A DNA stretch of 56,036 bases from SAR202 cluster bacterium Io17-Chloro-G6 (GCA_002816585.1 MUCT01000024.1:1-56036), one strand, 5' to 3'. Shown: positions 14,406-24,361, counted from the stretch's first letter. Program-made: numbers and translations. Notes: a model not told the origin generated them from the letters alone.

Positions 14406-16724
14406 ATGAAACTAACCCGGCGAAACTTTCTAGCTTGGGCCGGTCTGGGAGCGGTGGGAGCTGTTGCCTGTGAGGGATTTGGCATCCGTCACGGCGAGCT
14501 CAACATCCAGAGCCCCGTGCGCCTTCCCGAAGACCTGGTCCGGGGCACCGACAACTGGTACGCCAGCCTGTGCCGGACCTGCCCGTCCTGCGAAGGGATC
14601 GTCGTTCGGGTGATGGAAGGCCGCGCCAAGAAGATTCAGGGCAATCCCTTCTTCCCGACCAACCAAGGCAAGACCCACGCCCGTTGCGAGGCTGGGCTCC
14701 AGGCCCTTTACCATCCGGACCGGGTACCTTCGCCCATGAGGCGTAGCGGCCCCCGCGGCTCCGGCCTTTTCCTACCCATCAATTGGCAGCCCAACGGCAT
14801 GGACTCGTTGCGCAGCGCCCTCCAGGCCCGCGGCTCTTCTTCGGTGCTGATTACCGAACCCCTTCGTGGGCATCTGGGGCTTCTCGCAGACCGGTTTGCG
14901 TCAGCTATTGGCGGCGAGCATCAAGGCTTTGAGACCATCGACAACAACACCTTCCGGGCAGCGGTTAAGAATGTGTTTAATCAAGACTCCGTGCCCGACT
15001 TCGACCTTGAAAATAGCCGATTCATTTTATCCTTCGGCGCGGATTTTCTCTCCACATGGCTTTCTCCCACTCGCTTCAACCGGGGGTACGGCGAGTTCCG
15101 GCAGGGTGAGGGCCATGACCGGGGCATGCTTTATCAGATAGACTCCCGGTTTTCCATGACCGCGGCCAACTCCGATAAATGGCTGCCGGTGCGGCCCGGG
15201 AGGGAAGGGCATTTAGCGCTCAGTTTGGCCCAGGTCATCGTCTCAGAGAACCTACAGGCCAGTGGCGTTGATCTGGATACCTTGGCCGGCGGCGATGCAG
15301 GCATCCAAACCTTGAATGCTTTCCGGCCTGAGATTGTAGCCCCACTGGCTGGCCTCACCCCGGAGATGACCGGCGGCGACCCGGTGGAGTTCTTAAAGAA
15401 GCTGGCCCGCGATTTTGCCAATACCCGTCCCAGCGTCGCCATTGGTGGAGGTTCCGCCGGAGCGCAGAGCAACGGTCTCTTCAGTTTGGAAGCCATCTAT
15501 GCCCTCAACTACCTGGTGGGCAGTGTCGGCGCAAAAGGCGGCGTAAGGTTCAACCCGGGCAGCCCTTGGGACGGCGTACCCGCCTCCAGCAAAGTGGGCA
15601 GTCTGGAAGACTGGACCCGTATCACCGATCAGATTCGCAGCGGCCGGACCACGATGCTGATGCTCCACGGAGTTGACCCGGTGCACGGACTGCCCGAGTC
15701 GCTGCAACTCAGAGACGCAATCGCCCAGGCGGACGACCTTTTCGTGGTCAGTTTCTCGGCCTTCTTGGACGACACCAGTGTGATGGCCGACCTCATTCTT
15801 CCCGACCGGGTCTACCTGGAAGACTGGGGAGACGACATATCCGAGCCTGGGCCCGGTTACCAATCGGTGGGACTACAACAGCCGGTGGTAAACCCGTTGC
15901 CCGACTTGGACCCCCTGAGCTTCCCGGACGTTCTGCTGACTATGGCGGAGGAGTTGGGCAAAGAGTCCCAGTTGCCGTGGGCCAACTTCAAGAGCATGCT
16001 TCGTGAGGGCTCCGACGCTTTGTACGCGCTGGACCGGGGTTCCATCCAGGCCGTGTCCGCCGACGAATTCTGGAACAATCTGCTGCGACGAGGCGGTTGG
16101 TGGGACGAGAGTTCTATGGGACCAGCCAACGTCCAGGCGCCCAACGGATTACTGCGGACCATCGCAAATAAGGCGTCTGATCCTGAATTTGCCGGGATCG
16201 GCATGGGTTCCGATTCCTTTTACCTGGTCCCCTTCGCCCACAACACCCTGCTCGACGGGTACAATGGCCACCTGCCATGGCTTCAGTCCGCACCCGACCC
16301 CTTGTCCACCGTCACCTGGCAGACGTGGGTGGAATTGAACGACACGACTGCAGACCAGCTTCGACTGAAAGAAGGTGACATCGTTCGCATTGAGTCCTCC
16401 AAGGATTCCATCCGGGCCGTCGTGTATACGACGCCGGCAGCCCCTCCCAACATCGTGGGAGTTCCACTAGGCCAGGGCCGCAGGCATGGCTCCGACTACG
16501 CCACAGACCGTCCGGGAACTGAGAGTTCCAATGTGATGGACATATTGGAGACGACTCTGGTAAAAGACACGGGTTCGCTGGCTTGGGCCGGGACCAGGGT
16601 GCGGTTGTCCAAAACTGGCGACAGCGTTAGCATCTCCAAGTTAGAGGGCAACGCAAGAGCAGTTGAGATCGGAATAACTCCAGCCGAGGAAATCATTAAA
16701 ACCATCAAGCCAGAGAACGCCTAA
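14406..16724 (+). CDS. actB1: Alternative complex III molybdopterin-oxidoreductase-like subunit ActB1 (772 aa)
   Basis: A twin-arginine signal (KLTRRNFLAWAG) begins a protein of the DMSO-reductase fold. Recognisable parts are GRAKKIQGNPFFP, FGADFLSTW, GGSAGAQSNG, and the C-terminal molybdopterin-dinucleotide-binding-like beta barrel (LNDTTADQLRLKEGDIVRIE). In alternative complex III this domain is structural and is thought to carry no molybdenum cofactor. Here, however, four cysteines (about 56, 59, 62 and 94) stand where an N-terminal cluster would be in catalytic relatives, which is unusual. ActB2 is encoded separately 67 bp downstream rather than fused. Export probably occurs together with ActB2. 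Confidence 0.9.
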   Translation: MKLTRRNFLAWAGLGAVGAVACEGFGIRHGELNIQSPVRLPEDLVRGTDNWYASLCRTCPSCEGIVVRVMEGRAKKIQGNPFFPTNQGKTHARCEAGLQALYHPDRVPSPMRRSGPRGSGLFLPINWQPNGMDSLRSALQARGSSSVLITEPLRGHLGLLADRFASAIGGEHQGFETIDNNTFRAAVKNVFNQDSVPDFDLENSRFILSFGADFLSTWLSPTRFNRGYGEFRQGEGHDRGMLYQIDSRFSMTAANSDKWLPVRPGREGHLALSLAQVIVSENLQASGVDLDTLAGGDAGIQTLNAFRPEIVAPLAGLTPEMTGGDPVEFLKKLARDFANTRPSVAIGGGSAGAQSNGLFSLEAIYALNYLVGSVGAKGGVRFNPGSPWDGVPASSKVGSLEDWTRITDQIRSGRTTMLMLHGVDPVHGLPESLQLRDAIAQADDLFVVSFSAFLDDTSVMADLILPDRVYLEDWGDDISEPGPGYQSVGLQQPVVNPLPDLDPLSFPDVLLTMAEELGKESQLPWANFKSMLREGSDALYALDRGSIQAVSADEFWNNLLRRGGWWDESSMGPANVQAPNGLLRTIANKASDPEFAGIGMGSDSFYLVPFAHNTLLDGYNGHLPWLQSAPDPLSTVTWQTWVELNDTTADQLRLKEGDIVRIESSKDSIRAVVYTTPAAPPNIVGVPLGQGRRHGSDYATDRPGTESSNVMDILETTLVKDTGSLAWAGTRVRLSKTGDSVSISKLEGNARAVEIGITPAEEIIKTIKPENA

Positions 16725-16791
16725 GGACGTTCTCAGCGCAAAAAGATAAATCGGGAAGCGTATCGCAAGAAGCATATAGACAGGTTGGCCA

Positions 16792-17622
16792 ATGGTAACT
16801 GAACGCATAAACCACAAATGGGGAATGGTAGTGGACCTAGACCGGTGTACCGGTTGTCAGGCCTGCGTTGTCGCTTGTCAGGCGGAGAACAACATCCCCA
16901 TCAACACCAAGACCTTTTTCCAGCAACGGCGGGCCTACGAATGGATCCGCATTGAGCGGTACTGGGAAGGCGAGTTTCCAAACGTCAAGGCCCGGTTCAT
17001 CCCCATCTTGTGCCAACACTGCGAGAATGCGCCCTGCGAGCCGGTTTGCCCGGTGTTCGCAACCTACCACAACGATGAGGGATTGAATGTCCAGATCTAC
17101 AACCGTTGTGTGGGAACCCGTTACTGCTCTGTAAACTGTCCCTACACGGTCCGGTTTTTCAATTACTGGGAACCGGTGTGGCCGGAGCGATTCAGGAACC
17201 AATTGAACCCCGACGTGACGGTGAGGAGCCGGGGCATCATGGAGAAATGCACTTTCTGTGTGCAACGCCTGCGCCGAGGCGAGGTCAACGTCGAACGCCG
17301 CGGCCTGGAGCCCATGACCGGCGAACGGATACCCGCCGCAGATCGAAAGCTCAACTACCGGCAGATGAAGGAGGGCAACTTCCTGCCCGCCTGCGTTCAG
17401 GCCTGCCCGACCAACGCCCTGAAATTCGCCGATCAGGCCGATGAGACCGGCCCGGTGAAAGAGTACTTCGACGAGGCCAACGAACAGATTGAGACCCGCG
17501 AACATGGTGGCCATGTCGATGAAGCGCACACTCGGGTCTACCGGTTGTTTGAAGAAGTGGGCACCAAACCCAACTTGGTCTACCTGAAGAAAGTTGAACC
17601 GTTCCCGTTGGAAAAGGCCTAG
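16792..17622 (+). CDS. actB2: Alternative complex III iron-sulfur subunit ActB2 (276 aa)
   Basis: A ferredoxin-like protein of the four-cluster (NrfC/PsrB/DmsB) type. Cysteine groups are CTGCQACVVAC, CQHCENAPCEPVC, CVGTRYCSVNC and CTFC...CVQACPTNA, enough for four cubane-type clusters. It would pass electrons from the membrane quinol site to ActA. There is no signal peptide, so it should be carried across the membrane with the Tat substrate ActB1. It ends four bases before the next gene, which supports one transcript. In many phyla this part is fused to ActB1; the split form is also known. Confidence 0.92.
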   Translation: MVTERINHKWGMVVDLDRCTGCQACVVACQAENNIPINTKTFFQQRRAYEWIRIERYWEGEFPNVKARFIPILCQHCENAPCEPVCPVFATYHNDEGLNVQIYNRCVGTRYCSVNCPYTVRFFNYWEPVWPERFRNQLNPDVTVRSRGIMEKCTFCVQRLRRGEVNVERRGLEPMTGERIPAADRKLNYRQMKEGNFLPACVQACPTNALKFADQADETGPVKEYFDEANEQIETREHGGHVDEAHTRVYRLFEEVGTKPNLVYLKKVEPFPLEKA

Positions 17623-17626
17623 ATAG

Positions 17627-19057
17627 ATGGCGGCTAGCGAAGCAAAAGGTCACGGCCATCACTCCGGCATGTGGGTATTCCCCGATGCCGCGGTGATGAG
17701 TGAGGACCTGTCGGTAAAGACCAGGTCCATGCCGCAAGCTTTCACCATGGCCTTGGTGGTGACGGGCGTCTTGTTCATCATCGGCATCGTGGGATTCGTG
17801 GCGCGGGCAGCCGATGACGGATTCGACGAAATAGCCCCCTGGGGCTACTACATGGCCGTCTTCTCAATGATTTTCATGATATCAAGCGCCGCGCCCTTGG
17901 TGGTGGTGGCTTTCCGATTCACCAAGAGCCACTGGCGCCGGCCCCTGTCCAGGGTCGCCGAACTGTTCTCGATAGTCGGAATCTTGAACCTACTGATGTT
18001 CATCCCCCTGATGTTTCTCCTGCCCGATCTGGCGAATCCAGGTGGCGTGGTGGAAGGGCAACTGGAAGTGCGGAGAACTATTTGGTTCGAAGGCCCCATA
18101 GGCTCTCCTCACGCCTGGGACTTGTTGGGAGTGGCCTTCCTTACCATCACCTCGTTGGCGATCCTTTGGTTGTCCGCAGTTCCCGACATGGCTGAGTCCC
18201 GCGGCTCCACCACCGGCTTCCGGGGCTGGGTATACAACCGCTTGGCCGGTCACTGGTACGGCACCAAGCGCCAGTGGAATTCCCAGAAAGCCGGGCTGGC
18301 TTTGCTGGGCGCTTTCTATTTCATGACCTTGATCTTCGTTCATTTCGTGATTAGCTCAGACTACGCCCAGAGCTTGATTCCCGGATGGAAGGACTCCATC
18401 TTCCCGGTTATCTACAGTGTCACCAGCCTCCAGATGGCTCTTGGGGCCATACTCGTAATCCTGTTCATCATGCGGCGTTGGGGCGGCTACGAAGGTTACA
18501 TTGGGAAATCGGCCTTCTGGGCGGCCAGCAAGGTTTTGTTGGGCGTAACCCTGCTGTGGGTTTATCACCTGTTTGCCTTCTTCATCACCTTTTGGTACGG
18601 CCGGTTGGAGGTGGAGCAGAATATAATCAAATATTTGATCTCTGAGTCCTACAGCATCATATTCCTTCTGAACCTGGTGTTCAGTTTCGCTGCCCCGTTC
18701 GCTTTATTGATCTGGAACCCGGTGCGCCGCAGCGCTTGGGGACCGGCTCTCGCGGGGCTTTTCGTCATATTCGGCGGCCTCATGTTCAGCATAAGGATAT
18801 TTGTTGGGGCGGCCAACGCTACAGAGGGATCAGAGATCTACACATCGATACTGGAACATGTGCCCCCGCCGGTATATCCAGACGTATGGGACGTGTTCAT
18901 GGTGTTGGGTGGACTCGGCGCTGCAATTTTCGTATACCTGGCATCAACCAAGCTGCTTCCCTTGCTCTCTCTGTGGGAGGTGAAGGAAGGCGCCCTGTAC
19001 CAGCGGTGGGGCCGATTCATGCGGGGTGAATATCTGATACTAGGAAAACCTGAGTAA
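17627..19057 (+). CDS. NrfD/PsrC-family membrane subunit of alternative complex III, ActF-like (476 aa)
   Basis: About ten transmembrane segments of the NrfD/PsrC type follow a His-rich cytoplasmic N-terminus (GHGHHSGMW). Signature regions include WGYYMAVFSMIF, SSAAPLVVVAFRFTKSHWRRP, IPGWKDSIFPVIYS, and a C-terminal helix pair ending in LPLLSLWEVKEG. Such subunits bind menaquinol and may conduct protons. The second NrfD protein downstream matches ActC better, so this one is probably the ActF counterpart placed unusually early, straight after actB2. The assignment between the two is inferred from memory of family motifs and needs a tree. Confidence 0.8.
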   Translation: MAASEAKGHGHHSGMWVFPDAAVMSEDLSVKTRSMPQAFTMALVVTGVLFIIGIVGFVARAADDGFDEIAPWGYYMAVFSMIFMISSAAPLVVVAFRFTKSHWRRPLSRVAELFSIVGILNLLMFIPLMFLLPDLANPGGVVEGQLEVRRTIWFEGPIGSPHAWDLLGVAFLTITSLAILWLSAVPDMAESRGSTTGFRGWVYNRLAGHWYGTKRQWNSQKAGLALLGAFYFMTLIFVHFVISSDYAQSLIPGWKDSIFPVIYSVTSLQMALGAILVILFIMRRWGGYEGYIGKSAFWAASKVLLGVTLLWVYHLFAFFITFWYGRLEVEQNIIKYLISESYSIIFLLNLVFSFAAPFALLIWNPVRRSAWGPALAGLFVIFGGLMFSIRIFVGAANATEGSEIYTSILEHVPPPVYPDVWDVFMVLGGLGAAIFVYLASTKLLPLLSLWEVKEGALYQRWGRFMRGEYLILGKPE

Positions 19058-19121
19058 ATAACCAAACGGTCCCGTATCTGAAGCTGGCCCATAAACCCGA
19101 GGAACTTTCCGACGGAGCATC

Positions 19122-20513
19122 ATGCAGGAAGGCACAGCCCTACAATCTAGGCAGATAAACAGGGAGTTGCTGGTAAGCATCCTGAACTCTCCCAAATGGT
19201 TCTGGACGGCACTCGCAATCCTTGGCTTTATCGTGCTGGCCGCAATGAGCGCCGCTGGATTCATGATTAACCAGGGTATGGGCGTTACCGGCCTGAACCG
19301 CCCGGTGATGTGGGGCTTTTTCATCACCAACTTCGTTTTCTGGATCGGCATCAGCCATGCCGGCGTGATGTTATCGGCCATTCTTCGGCTGTCCAAGGCC
19401 GAATGGCGGCGTCCAGCCACCCGGGCAGCGGAGATTTTGACTGTCTTCTCGCTGATGACGGCGATGATGATGCCTCTGGTGCACACGGGCCGCCCCTGGC
19501 GTCTGGTCTATTGGATCTATACTATGCCCTTCATCCCATACGACTACGCCCGCGGCATCTGGCCCAACGTCCGCTCCCCGCTGGTTTGGGACCCCAGCGC
19601 GGTATATACCTACCTGACGTCCAGCATCCTATTCGTCATGGTCGCGTTGATACCTGACTTTGCCGTGCTGCGCGACCGTACCACGGGCCTGAGCAACCGC
19701 ATCTACGGGATGCTGGCCATGGGCTGGCAGGGCAATCCCAGGCAATGGAAGCTGCAGATAATCGCCGGTGTGCTGCTGTCCGCATTGATCCTGCCGGTCT
19801 TCGTCTCGGTGCACAGCATAGTGTCCTGGGACTTCGGTATGGCGGTGTCCGTTAAATCTTGGCACTCCACCATCTTCGCCCCCTACTTCGTGGTCGGCGC
19901 GGTCCACTCCGGAGTGTCCGCCGTCGCCTTCGTGTTGATCATCTTACGCTTCGCCTACGGCTGGCAGAATTACATCCGTCACGAGCATATCGATGCCCTG
20001 GCCCGTCTCTTGATTGTGGTGGCCACCGGATGGTTCTACTTCTTCGTAATGGAAGTTATATTTGGCTTCTACGGCCGGGAGGCTGACGAGATTGCTGTCA
20101 GAGACTTCCAGTTCATGATAAGTCCGTGGAACATTTGGATGTTTATATTCGTTGGACTGACCTATTTCCTGCCGGTTGCGATCTGGCTCAGCCGCAGTTG
20201 GCGCCGGAATCTTTGGATCATGTCCATCGCATGTATCTCGGTGAACGTTGGCATGTGGTTGGAGCGGTTCTTGATTATCGTGCCCGGCCTGGCCCGCAAA
20301 CAATTGTTGACCTTTGACTGGTACACCTACCGGCCCAGTTCGGTGGAGTGGATACTCATCGGCGGGACGTTCGCCTTGGTGTCCATGCTCATGTTATTGA
20401 TTGCCAAAGTAGTGCCGCTCATCCCGCTCTATGACATCAAAGAGGGCGAGATATTGCGGACCGAAATTCGGATTGGCCGGGTTACCGTCCCGGCGACCTT
20501 CCGAGAAGACTAA
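19122..20513 (+). CDS. actC: NrfD-family quinol-binding membrane subunit ActC (463 aa)
   Basis: About ten membrane helices. The runs NRPVMWGFFITNFVFWIGISH, LVHTGRPWRLVYW, RGIWPNVRSPLVWD and WHSTIFAPYFVVGAVHSG are close to what I know of ActC, the menaquinol-oxidising membrane subunit. The start ATG has GGAG at 19114-19117. Its own C-terminus (VPLIPLYDIKEGE) resembles the tail of the NrfD protein encoded just upstream, consistent with ancient duplication. It stands 64 bp after that gene and 70 bp before actD. Confidence 0.85.
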   Translation: MQEGTALQSRQINRELLVSILNSPKWFWTALAILGFIVLAAMSAAGFMINQGMGVTGLNRPVMWGFFITNFVFWIGISHAGVMLSAILRLSKAEWRRPATRAAEILTVFSLMTAMMMPLVHTGRPWRLVYWIYTMPFIPYDYARGIWPNVRSPLVWDPSAVYTYLTSSILFVMVALIPDFAVLRDRTTGLSNRIYGMLAMGWQGNPRQWKLQIIAGVLLSALILPVFVSVHSIVSWDFGMAVSVKSWHSTIFAPYFVVGAVHSGVSAVAFVLIILRFAYGWQNYIRHEHIDALARLLIVVATGWFYFFVMEVIFGFYGREADEIAVRDFQFMISPWNIWMFIFVGLTYFLPVAIWLSRSWRRNLWIMSIACISVNVGMWLERFLIIVPGLARKQLLTFDWYTYRPSSVEWILIGGTFALVSMLMLLIAKVVPLIPLYDIKEGEILRTEIRIGRVTVPATFRED

Positions 20514-20583
20514 TCAGAAGACTGCTCACGGTGTGAGAAAGGCCTAACCAAGACCAGAAGCAGGCATCTTGAGGGAACTAACA

Positions 20584-21099
20584 ATGGCCAAACTACCGAT
20601 TCTGGGGCTGTTTGAGACTGCCGACAACGCCGCCGATGCCGGCGACGCTCTGAAAGCGGCCGGCGTTGCGCCCACTGATTACGACTTTCTGACTGACACC
20701 CCTTATCCAGAGGGCGCCTTCGGGGAGCGGCATGAAAGCCACCGGCTCTACATATTCCCCTTCGTCGGCGCTTTGATCGGTCTCACCGTGGGCATATTGT
20801 TAACCTCCATGACCCAGATGGCCTATCCGTTGGTCCAGGGCGGCAAGCCAATTTTGTCTTTGCCTCCCATGGCAGTGGTGACCTACGAAAGCACCATGCT
20901 CACGGCCATCGCCTTTACCATCATCGGAATCATCTTTGAGTCGCGGCTTCCCTCATTCAAGCAGGGCCTGTATGACACGCGCATAACTGAAGGATACATC
21001 GGAGTCTTGGTCAACGTGGACGAGGACCAGCTGACTGAAACCCAGACCCTTCTGACCCAGGCTGGGGCCATCGACGTCGTGCGCCAGAGCGGAGCCTAA
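20584..21099 (+). CDS. actD: Alternative complex III subunit ActD, DUF3341 (171 aa)
   Basis: An N-terminal ferredoxin-like soluble part (LGLFETADNAADAGDALKAAG, with YDFLTDTPYPEGAF) is followed by two membrane helices and a short cytoplasmic tail with a second alpha/beta segment (IGVLVNVDEDQLTETQTLL). This is the DUF3341 layout of ActD, a structural membrane subunit. ATG 20584 with GAGGGA at about 20571-20576 is preferred to the TTG at 20569. Its stop overlaps the actE start (TAATG). Confidence 0.87.
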   Translation: MAKLPILGLFETADNAADAGDALKAAGVAPTDYDFLTDTPYPEGAFGERHESHRLYIFPFVGALIGLTVGILLTSMTQMAYPLVQGGKPILSLPPMAVVTYESTMLTAIAFTIIGIIFESRLPSFKQGLYDTRITEGYIGVLVNVDEDQLTETQTLLTQAGAIDVVRQSGA

Positions 21100-21647
21100 T
21101 GATCAACCGGGTCAGGTCTCATCCATTGACGGCCGGCCGTGATCTCCTCCCGGCGGGAGGGCGCATACGTGGCCTGAAGCGCTGGATCTTTGGAGCCGCC
21201 ATGCTCTTCGGGCTCATATTGGCCGGATGCAGCCAAGGCACTTACCCGGTAGACATCTTCTATGAACAGCACTACCAGCAATCTTACAAGTCCGGCGAAC
21301 CGCCCCGTCTCATAGGCGTGGCCGGCGCAGTGGCCTTCTACCCGCCCACTGCATCCACGGTGACCAATACTGGCGCTGACCTGTTCAAGGTCAACTGCCA
21401 GATGTGCCACGGCGCCGACGCCAAAGGCACCGGCCCAGTATTGGGGGTGCTGCTTGCTGAACCCTATGGTTATACGCCCATCGTCGACCCTGACATTACC
21501 AACAGGCCGACCACGTTTATTGAGTCTAGGCTAGGCGCGACGACCCGGCCCCTAGGGCCAACTTCGGTAATGCCGCCCTTCGGGAAATTATTAAGCCAGG
21601 CAGAACGCGCCGCCATCGCCCAGTACATCGGATCACTGCCCGAATAA
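21099..21647 (+). CDS. actE: Alternative complex III monoheme cytochrome c lipoprotein ActE (182 aa)
   Basis: The signal peptide ends in a lipobox LILAGC (Cys about 44), so the protein is anchored outside the inner membrane. One haem c motif CQMCH lies at about 100-104, and a methionine in TSVMPPFG is the likely sixth ligand. The segment EQHYQQSYKSGEPPRL just after the signal peptide is typical of ActE. It would pass electrons to a periplasmic carrier or oxidase. The ATG overlaps the stop of actD. No terminal oxidase gene follows in this window. Confidence 0.88.
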   Translation: MINRVRSHPLTAGRDLLPAGGRIRGLKRWIFGAAMLFGLILAGCSQGTYPVDIFYEQHYQQSYKSGEPPRLIGVAGAVAFYPPTASTVTNTGADLFKVNCQMCHGADAKGTGPVLGVLLAEPYGYTPIVDPDITNRPTTFIESRLGATTRPLGPTSVMPPFGKLLSQAERAAIAQYIGSLPE

Positions 21648-21720
21648 CCGGCACAAGTAGGTTGGCCATGCTATAAGGTCCAGAGCGGATTGGGGTTGCG
21701 CTACTGGCCACGGTTTATAG

Positions 21721-22332
21721 ATGAAACTTTTGATCCATTACCCCTCCACGCCTAAGCGCCATCCCTGGGCGGTCCTGCCGCTGACCATGGTGGCGTTTTT
21801 TATTGGGCTGGCCTTCGCCCCGGTTAGCAACCTACACGCCCAAACCTCCGAGCCCACATTCAGCGAACGCGAGGCGCAGACCATCGACCGCATGATCATG
21901 TGCCCGGTTTGTCCGGCAGAAACCATCGACCAAGCTCAGGTCGAGATATCAAAACAGATGAGGGAGATCGTCCGGGAGATGTTGGCAGAAGGCAATGACC
22001 GGGAAGAGATTCTGGACTTCTTTGTCCAGCGCTACGGCAAGGACATCTTGGCGGCCCCGCCCAAGTCCGGGGCCAACCTGGTAGCCTGGCTGCTCCCGGT
22101 CGGTGGTGTTGTCGCCGGTTTGGCCGCCGTGTTCTTCGTCATCCGGTCAATGACCCAACGGGGGCCGGTCCCAGCTTCATCGCAGCCCGTTTACGATGAC
22201 GGCCTTGCTCCCTACTTGCAGTTGGTCGACCGCCACCTGGACCTAAACCGGGGTGGCGGCACATCTAACCTGCCCGGTCCTGCCGTAGAATCTCCTGGAA
22301 CGGACCCGTCTGGTCCAGATGAGAGCAGTTAG
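21721..22332 (+). CDS. ccmH: Cytochrome c maturation protein CcmH/CycL (203 aa)
   Basis: After a signal-like hydrophobic segment (residues 19-40) the CcmH domain contains MCPVC (Cys61, Cys64), the thiol pair that reduces or presents apocytochrome c for haem ligation outside the membrane. KQMREIVREMLAEG and ILDFFVQRYGKDIL are standard CcmH helices. A C-terminal membrane helix (about 115-140) and a proline/serine-rich tail complete it. It abuts ccmF with the stop immediately before the next ATG, so translation is probably coupled. Confidence 0.9.
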   Translation: MKLLIHYPSTPKRHPWAVLPLTMVAFFIGLAFAPVSNLHAQTSEPTFSEREAQTIDRMIMCPVCPAETIDQAQVEISKQMREIVREMLAEGNDREEILDFFVQRYGKDILAAPPKSGANLVAWLLPVGGVVAGLAAVFFVIRSMTQRGPVPASSQPVYDDGLAPYLQLVDRHLDLNRGGGTSNLPGPAVESPGTDPSGPDESS

Positions 22333-24330
22333 ATGGCCGACTTGGGATCAATTAGCCTCTGGATCGCCCTAGCTCTGGCCGCCTATTCCACGGTCGGCTC
22401 AGTGGGCGGCAAGTTGCGATTGTCCCCGGCCTTGGTGGAAAGCGCTCAATCGGCCATGTACGCAGCCGTTCTGGCGTTGCTGGTCGCCACCTTCAGCTTG
22501 GTGATCGCCTTCATCGGCCACGACTTTGAGATCGCCTACGTGGCGGCCCACAGCGACCTTGCCATGCCCAACAAGTTCACCTGGGTGGCGTTCTACGCAG
22601 GGAACGAAGGCTCGCTGTTGTACATCGCAACCACCCTGTCCATCATGTCCGCAATTGCAGTTTGGCGGTGTCCGGAGCGGTTCAAAGACGCCCTGCCCTA
22701 CACCACCGCTGTCCTGATGCTAACGCTAACCTTTTTCCTGGCCGTGACTGCCGTCATGGCAAACCCCTTCGACAAACTGCCCTTCGTGCCCTTGGATGGA
22801 GAAGGGATCAACCCGCTGCTGACCCACTTTGGCATGTTCTTTCATCCCCCGGCCTTGATGGCCGGCCTGATCGGCATCACCGTGCCCTTCGCCTTCGCCA
22901 TGGGATCCATGCTGGCCGGAAAGACCGGAGATGAGTGGGTGGACGCCGGGCGGGTCTGGGGTATGATCTCGTGGGTGCTGCTGGCCAGCGGCCTGCTTCT
23001 GGGGTCTTGGTGGGCCTACACCATCCTGGGTTGGGGCGGGTTCTGGTTCTGGGACCCGGTGGAGAACGCTGCCTTCATGCCCTGGTTGGGCCTCACCGCC
23101 TTCATACACTCCATCATGGTCCAGAAACGGCGGGGAATGTTCCGAATGTGGAACATCGTGCTGATAAACGTGGCATTTGGGCTGGCGCTCTACGGAATGT
23201 TCATGAACCGGGGCGGCTCTGTGCCCTCGGTCCACTCCTTTGGCGCTTCCTCGCTGGGTTGGATCTTCCTGATGTTCTTGGCGATTGGGGTGCTGATCCC
23301 GTTTGCAATTTTCATATGGCGCTACCCGCTGCTTAGGAGCGCCCGCAACCTGGACTCCATGCTCTCCCGGGAGGCGGCTTTCCTGGTCAACAACCTGCTG
23401 CTATTGGCCATCGCCTTCGTTACCCTTTGGGGCACGGTCTATCCGCTCATCTCCCGGTTGACCAACGACGAGGAGATCACGGTGGCCCGTCCCTTCTACG
23501 ACCAGGTGAACGGTCCGTTGATGCTGGGACTGGTCTTTCTGATGGGCGTGGGTCCACTGATCCCCTGGCGCAAGGCCGGCCTGGCCAGCCTCAGGAGGTC
23601 GCTGCTCCCGCCGGCCGTAGCCGGCCTGGTCACCGTCGCGATCCTGGTAGCCTTTGGCCTGTACAAAGAATACGCTCTGATCGCATTCGGGTTGGCGACG
23701 TTTGTGACCTTCGGCATCCTCATGGAATGGTACCGGGGTGCCCGCGCGCGTAATCGCAGTTCCGGAGAGAACTATGCCGCCGCCTTCCTGCACCTCATCT
23801 GGGCCAACCGGCCCCGCTACGGCGGCTACATCGTGCACCTGTCGGTGGTCATGGTGACCCTGGGCATAGTGGGCACGTCGTTTTTCAACACCCAACGAGA
23901 CGTGGTGTTAAGCCCCGGAGAACGTGTCACCATCGAGAACTACGAATTGGTCTACCTGGGAAGCATCGAGACACCAAAATCCAACCGGACCGAGTACACC
24001 TCCACGGTGCAGGTCTTCCGCGGCGGGGAGCTTTTGGAAACCCTCCGCACCACACGGGCCTTCTACCCCAACTTCAACATGGCTTCCACCAGAGCAGCCA
24101 TCCGTTCCACCCCCGTCGAGGACCTGTTCATCGTCCCCAGCGAAAACCTGCCCGACGGAAGCGTGGGGTTCCGCATCCTGGTCAACCCGCTGATCTGGTG
24201 GATGTGGGTGGCCGGTCCGGTCATGCTGGTGGGAACGGTTATAGCATTGTGGCCGCAGCCGGTCCGCGTCCCGGCCCGGGTCCCGAGTCCAAGCCGGATC
24301 GCCGCAGGCCCCCGGTCTTCCGTCGCCTAG
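22333..24330 (+). CDS. ccmF: Haem lyase CcmF/NrfE family (665 aa)
   Basis: A large polytopic membrane protein of the haem-handling (WWD) family. The tryptophan-rich loop WGGFWFWDPVENAAFMPW and conserved histidines in helix-flanking loops are visible, and length matches CcmF (about 650). It attaches haem to CxxCH apocytochromes together with CcmH. The C-terminal periplasmic domain (GERVTIENYELVYLG) and final helix are present. Immediate clients would be ActA and ActE upstream. CcmA-E are not in this window. Confidence 0.93.
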   Translation: MADLGSISLWIALALAAYSTVGSVGGKLRLSPALVESAQSAMYAAVLALLVATFSLVIAFIGHDFEIAYVAAHSDLAMPNKFTWVAFYAGNEGSLLYIATTLSIMSAIAVWRCPERFKDALPYTTAVLMLTLTFFLAVTAVMANPFDKLPFVPLDGEGINPLLTHFGMFFHPPALMAGLIGITVPFAFAMGSMLAGKTGDEWVDAGRVWGMISWVLLASGLLLGSWWAYTILGWGGFWFWDPVENAAFMPWLGLTAFIHSIMVQKRRGMFRMWNIVLINVAFGLALYGMFMNRGGSVPSVHSFGASSLGWIFLMFLAIGVLIPFAIFIWRYPLLRSARNLDSMLSREAAFLVNNLLLLAIAFVTLWGTVYPLISRLTNDEEITVARPFYDQVNGPLMLGLVFLMGVGPLIPWRKAGLASLRRSLLPPAVAGLVTVAILVAFGLYKEYALIAFGLATFVTFGILMEWYRGARARNRSSGENYAAAFLHLIWANRPRYGGYIVHLSVVMVTLGIVGTSFFNTQRDVVLSPGERVTIENYELVYLGSIETPKSNRTEYTSTVQVFRGGELLETLRTTRAFYPNFNMASTRAAIRSTPVEDLFIVPSENLPDGSVGFRILVNPLIWWMWVAGPVMLVGTVIALWPQPVRVPARVPSPSRIAAGPRSSVA

Positions 24331-24361
24331 TCCGTTTGCCTCCTTTGGTAAACTGACTCCC

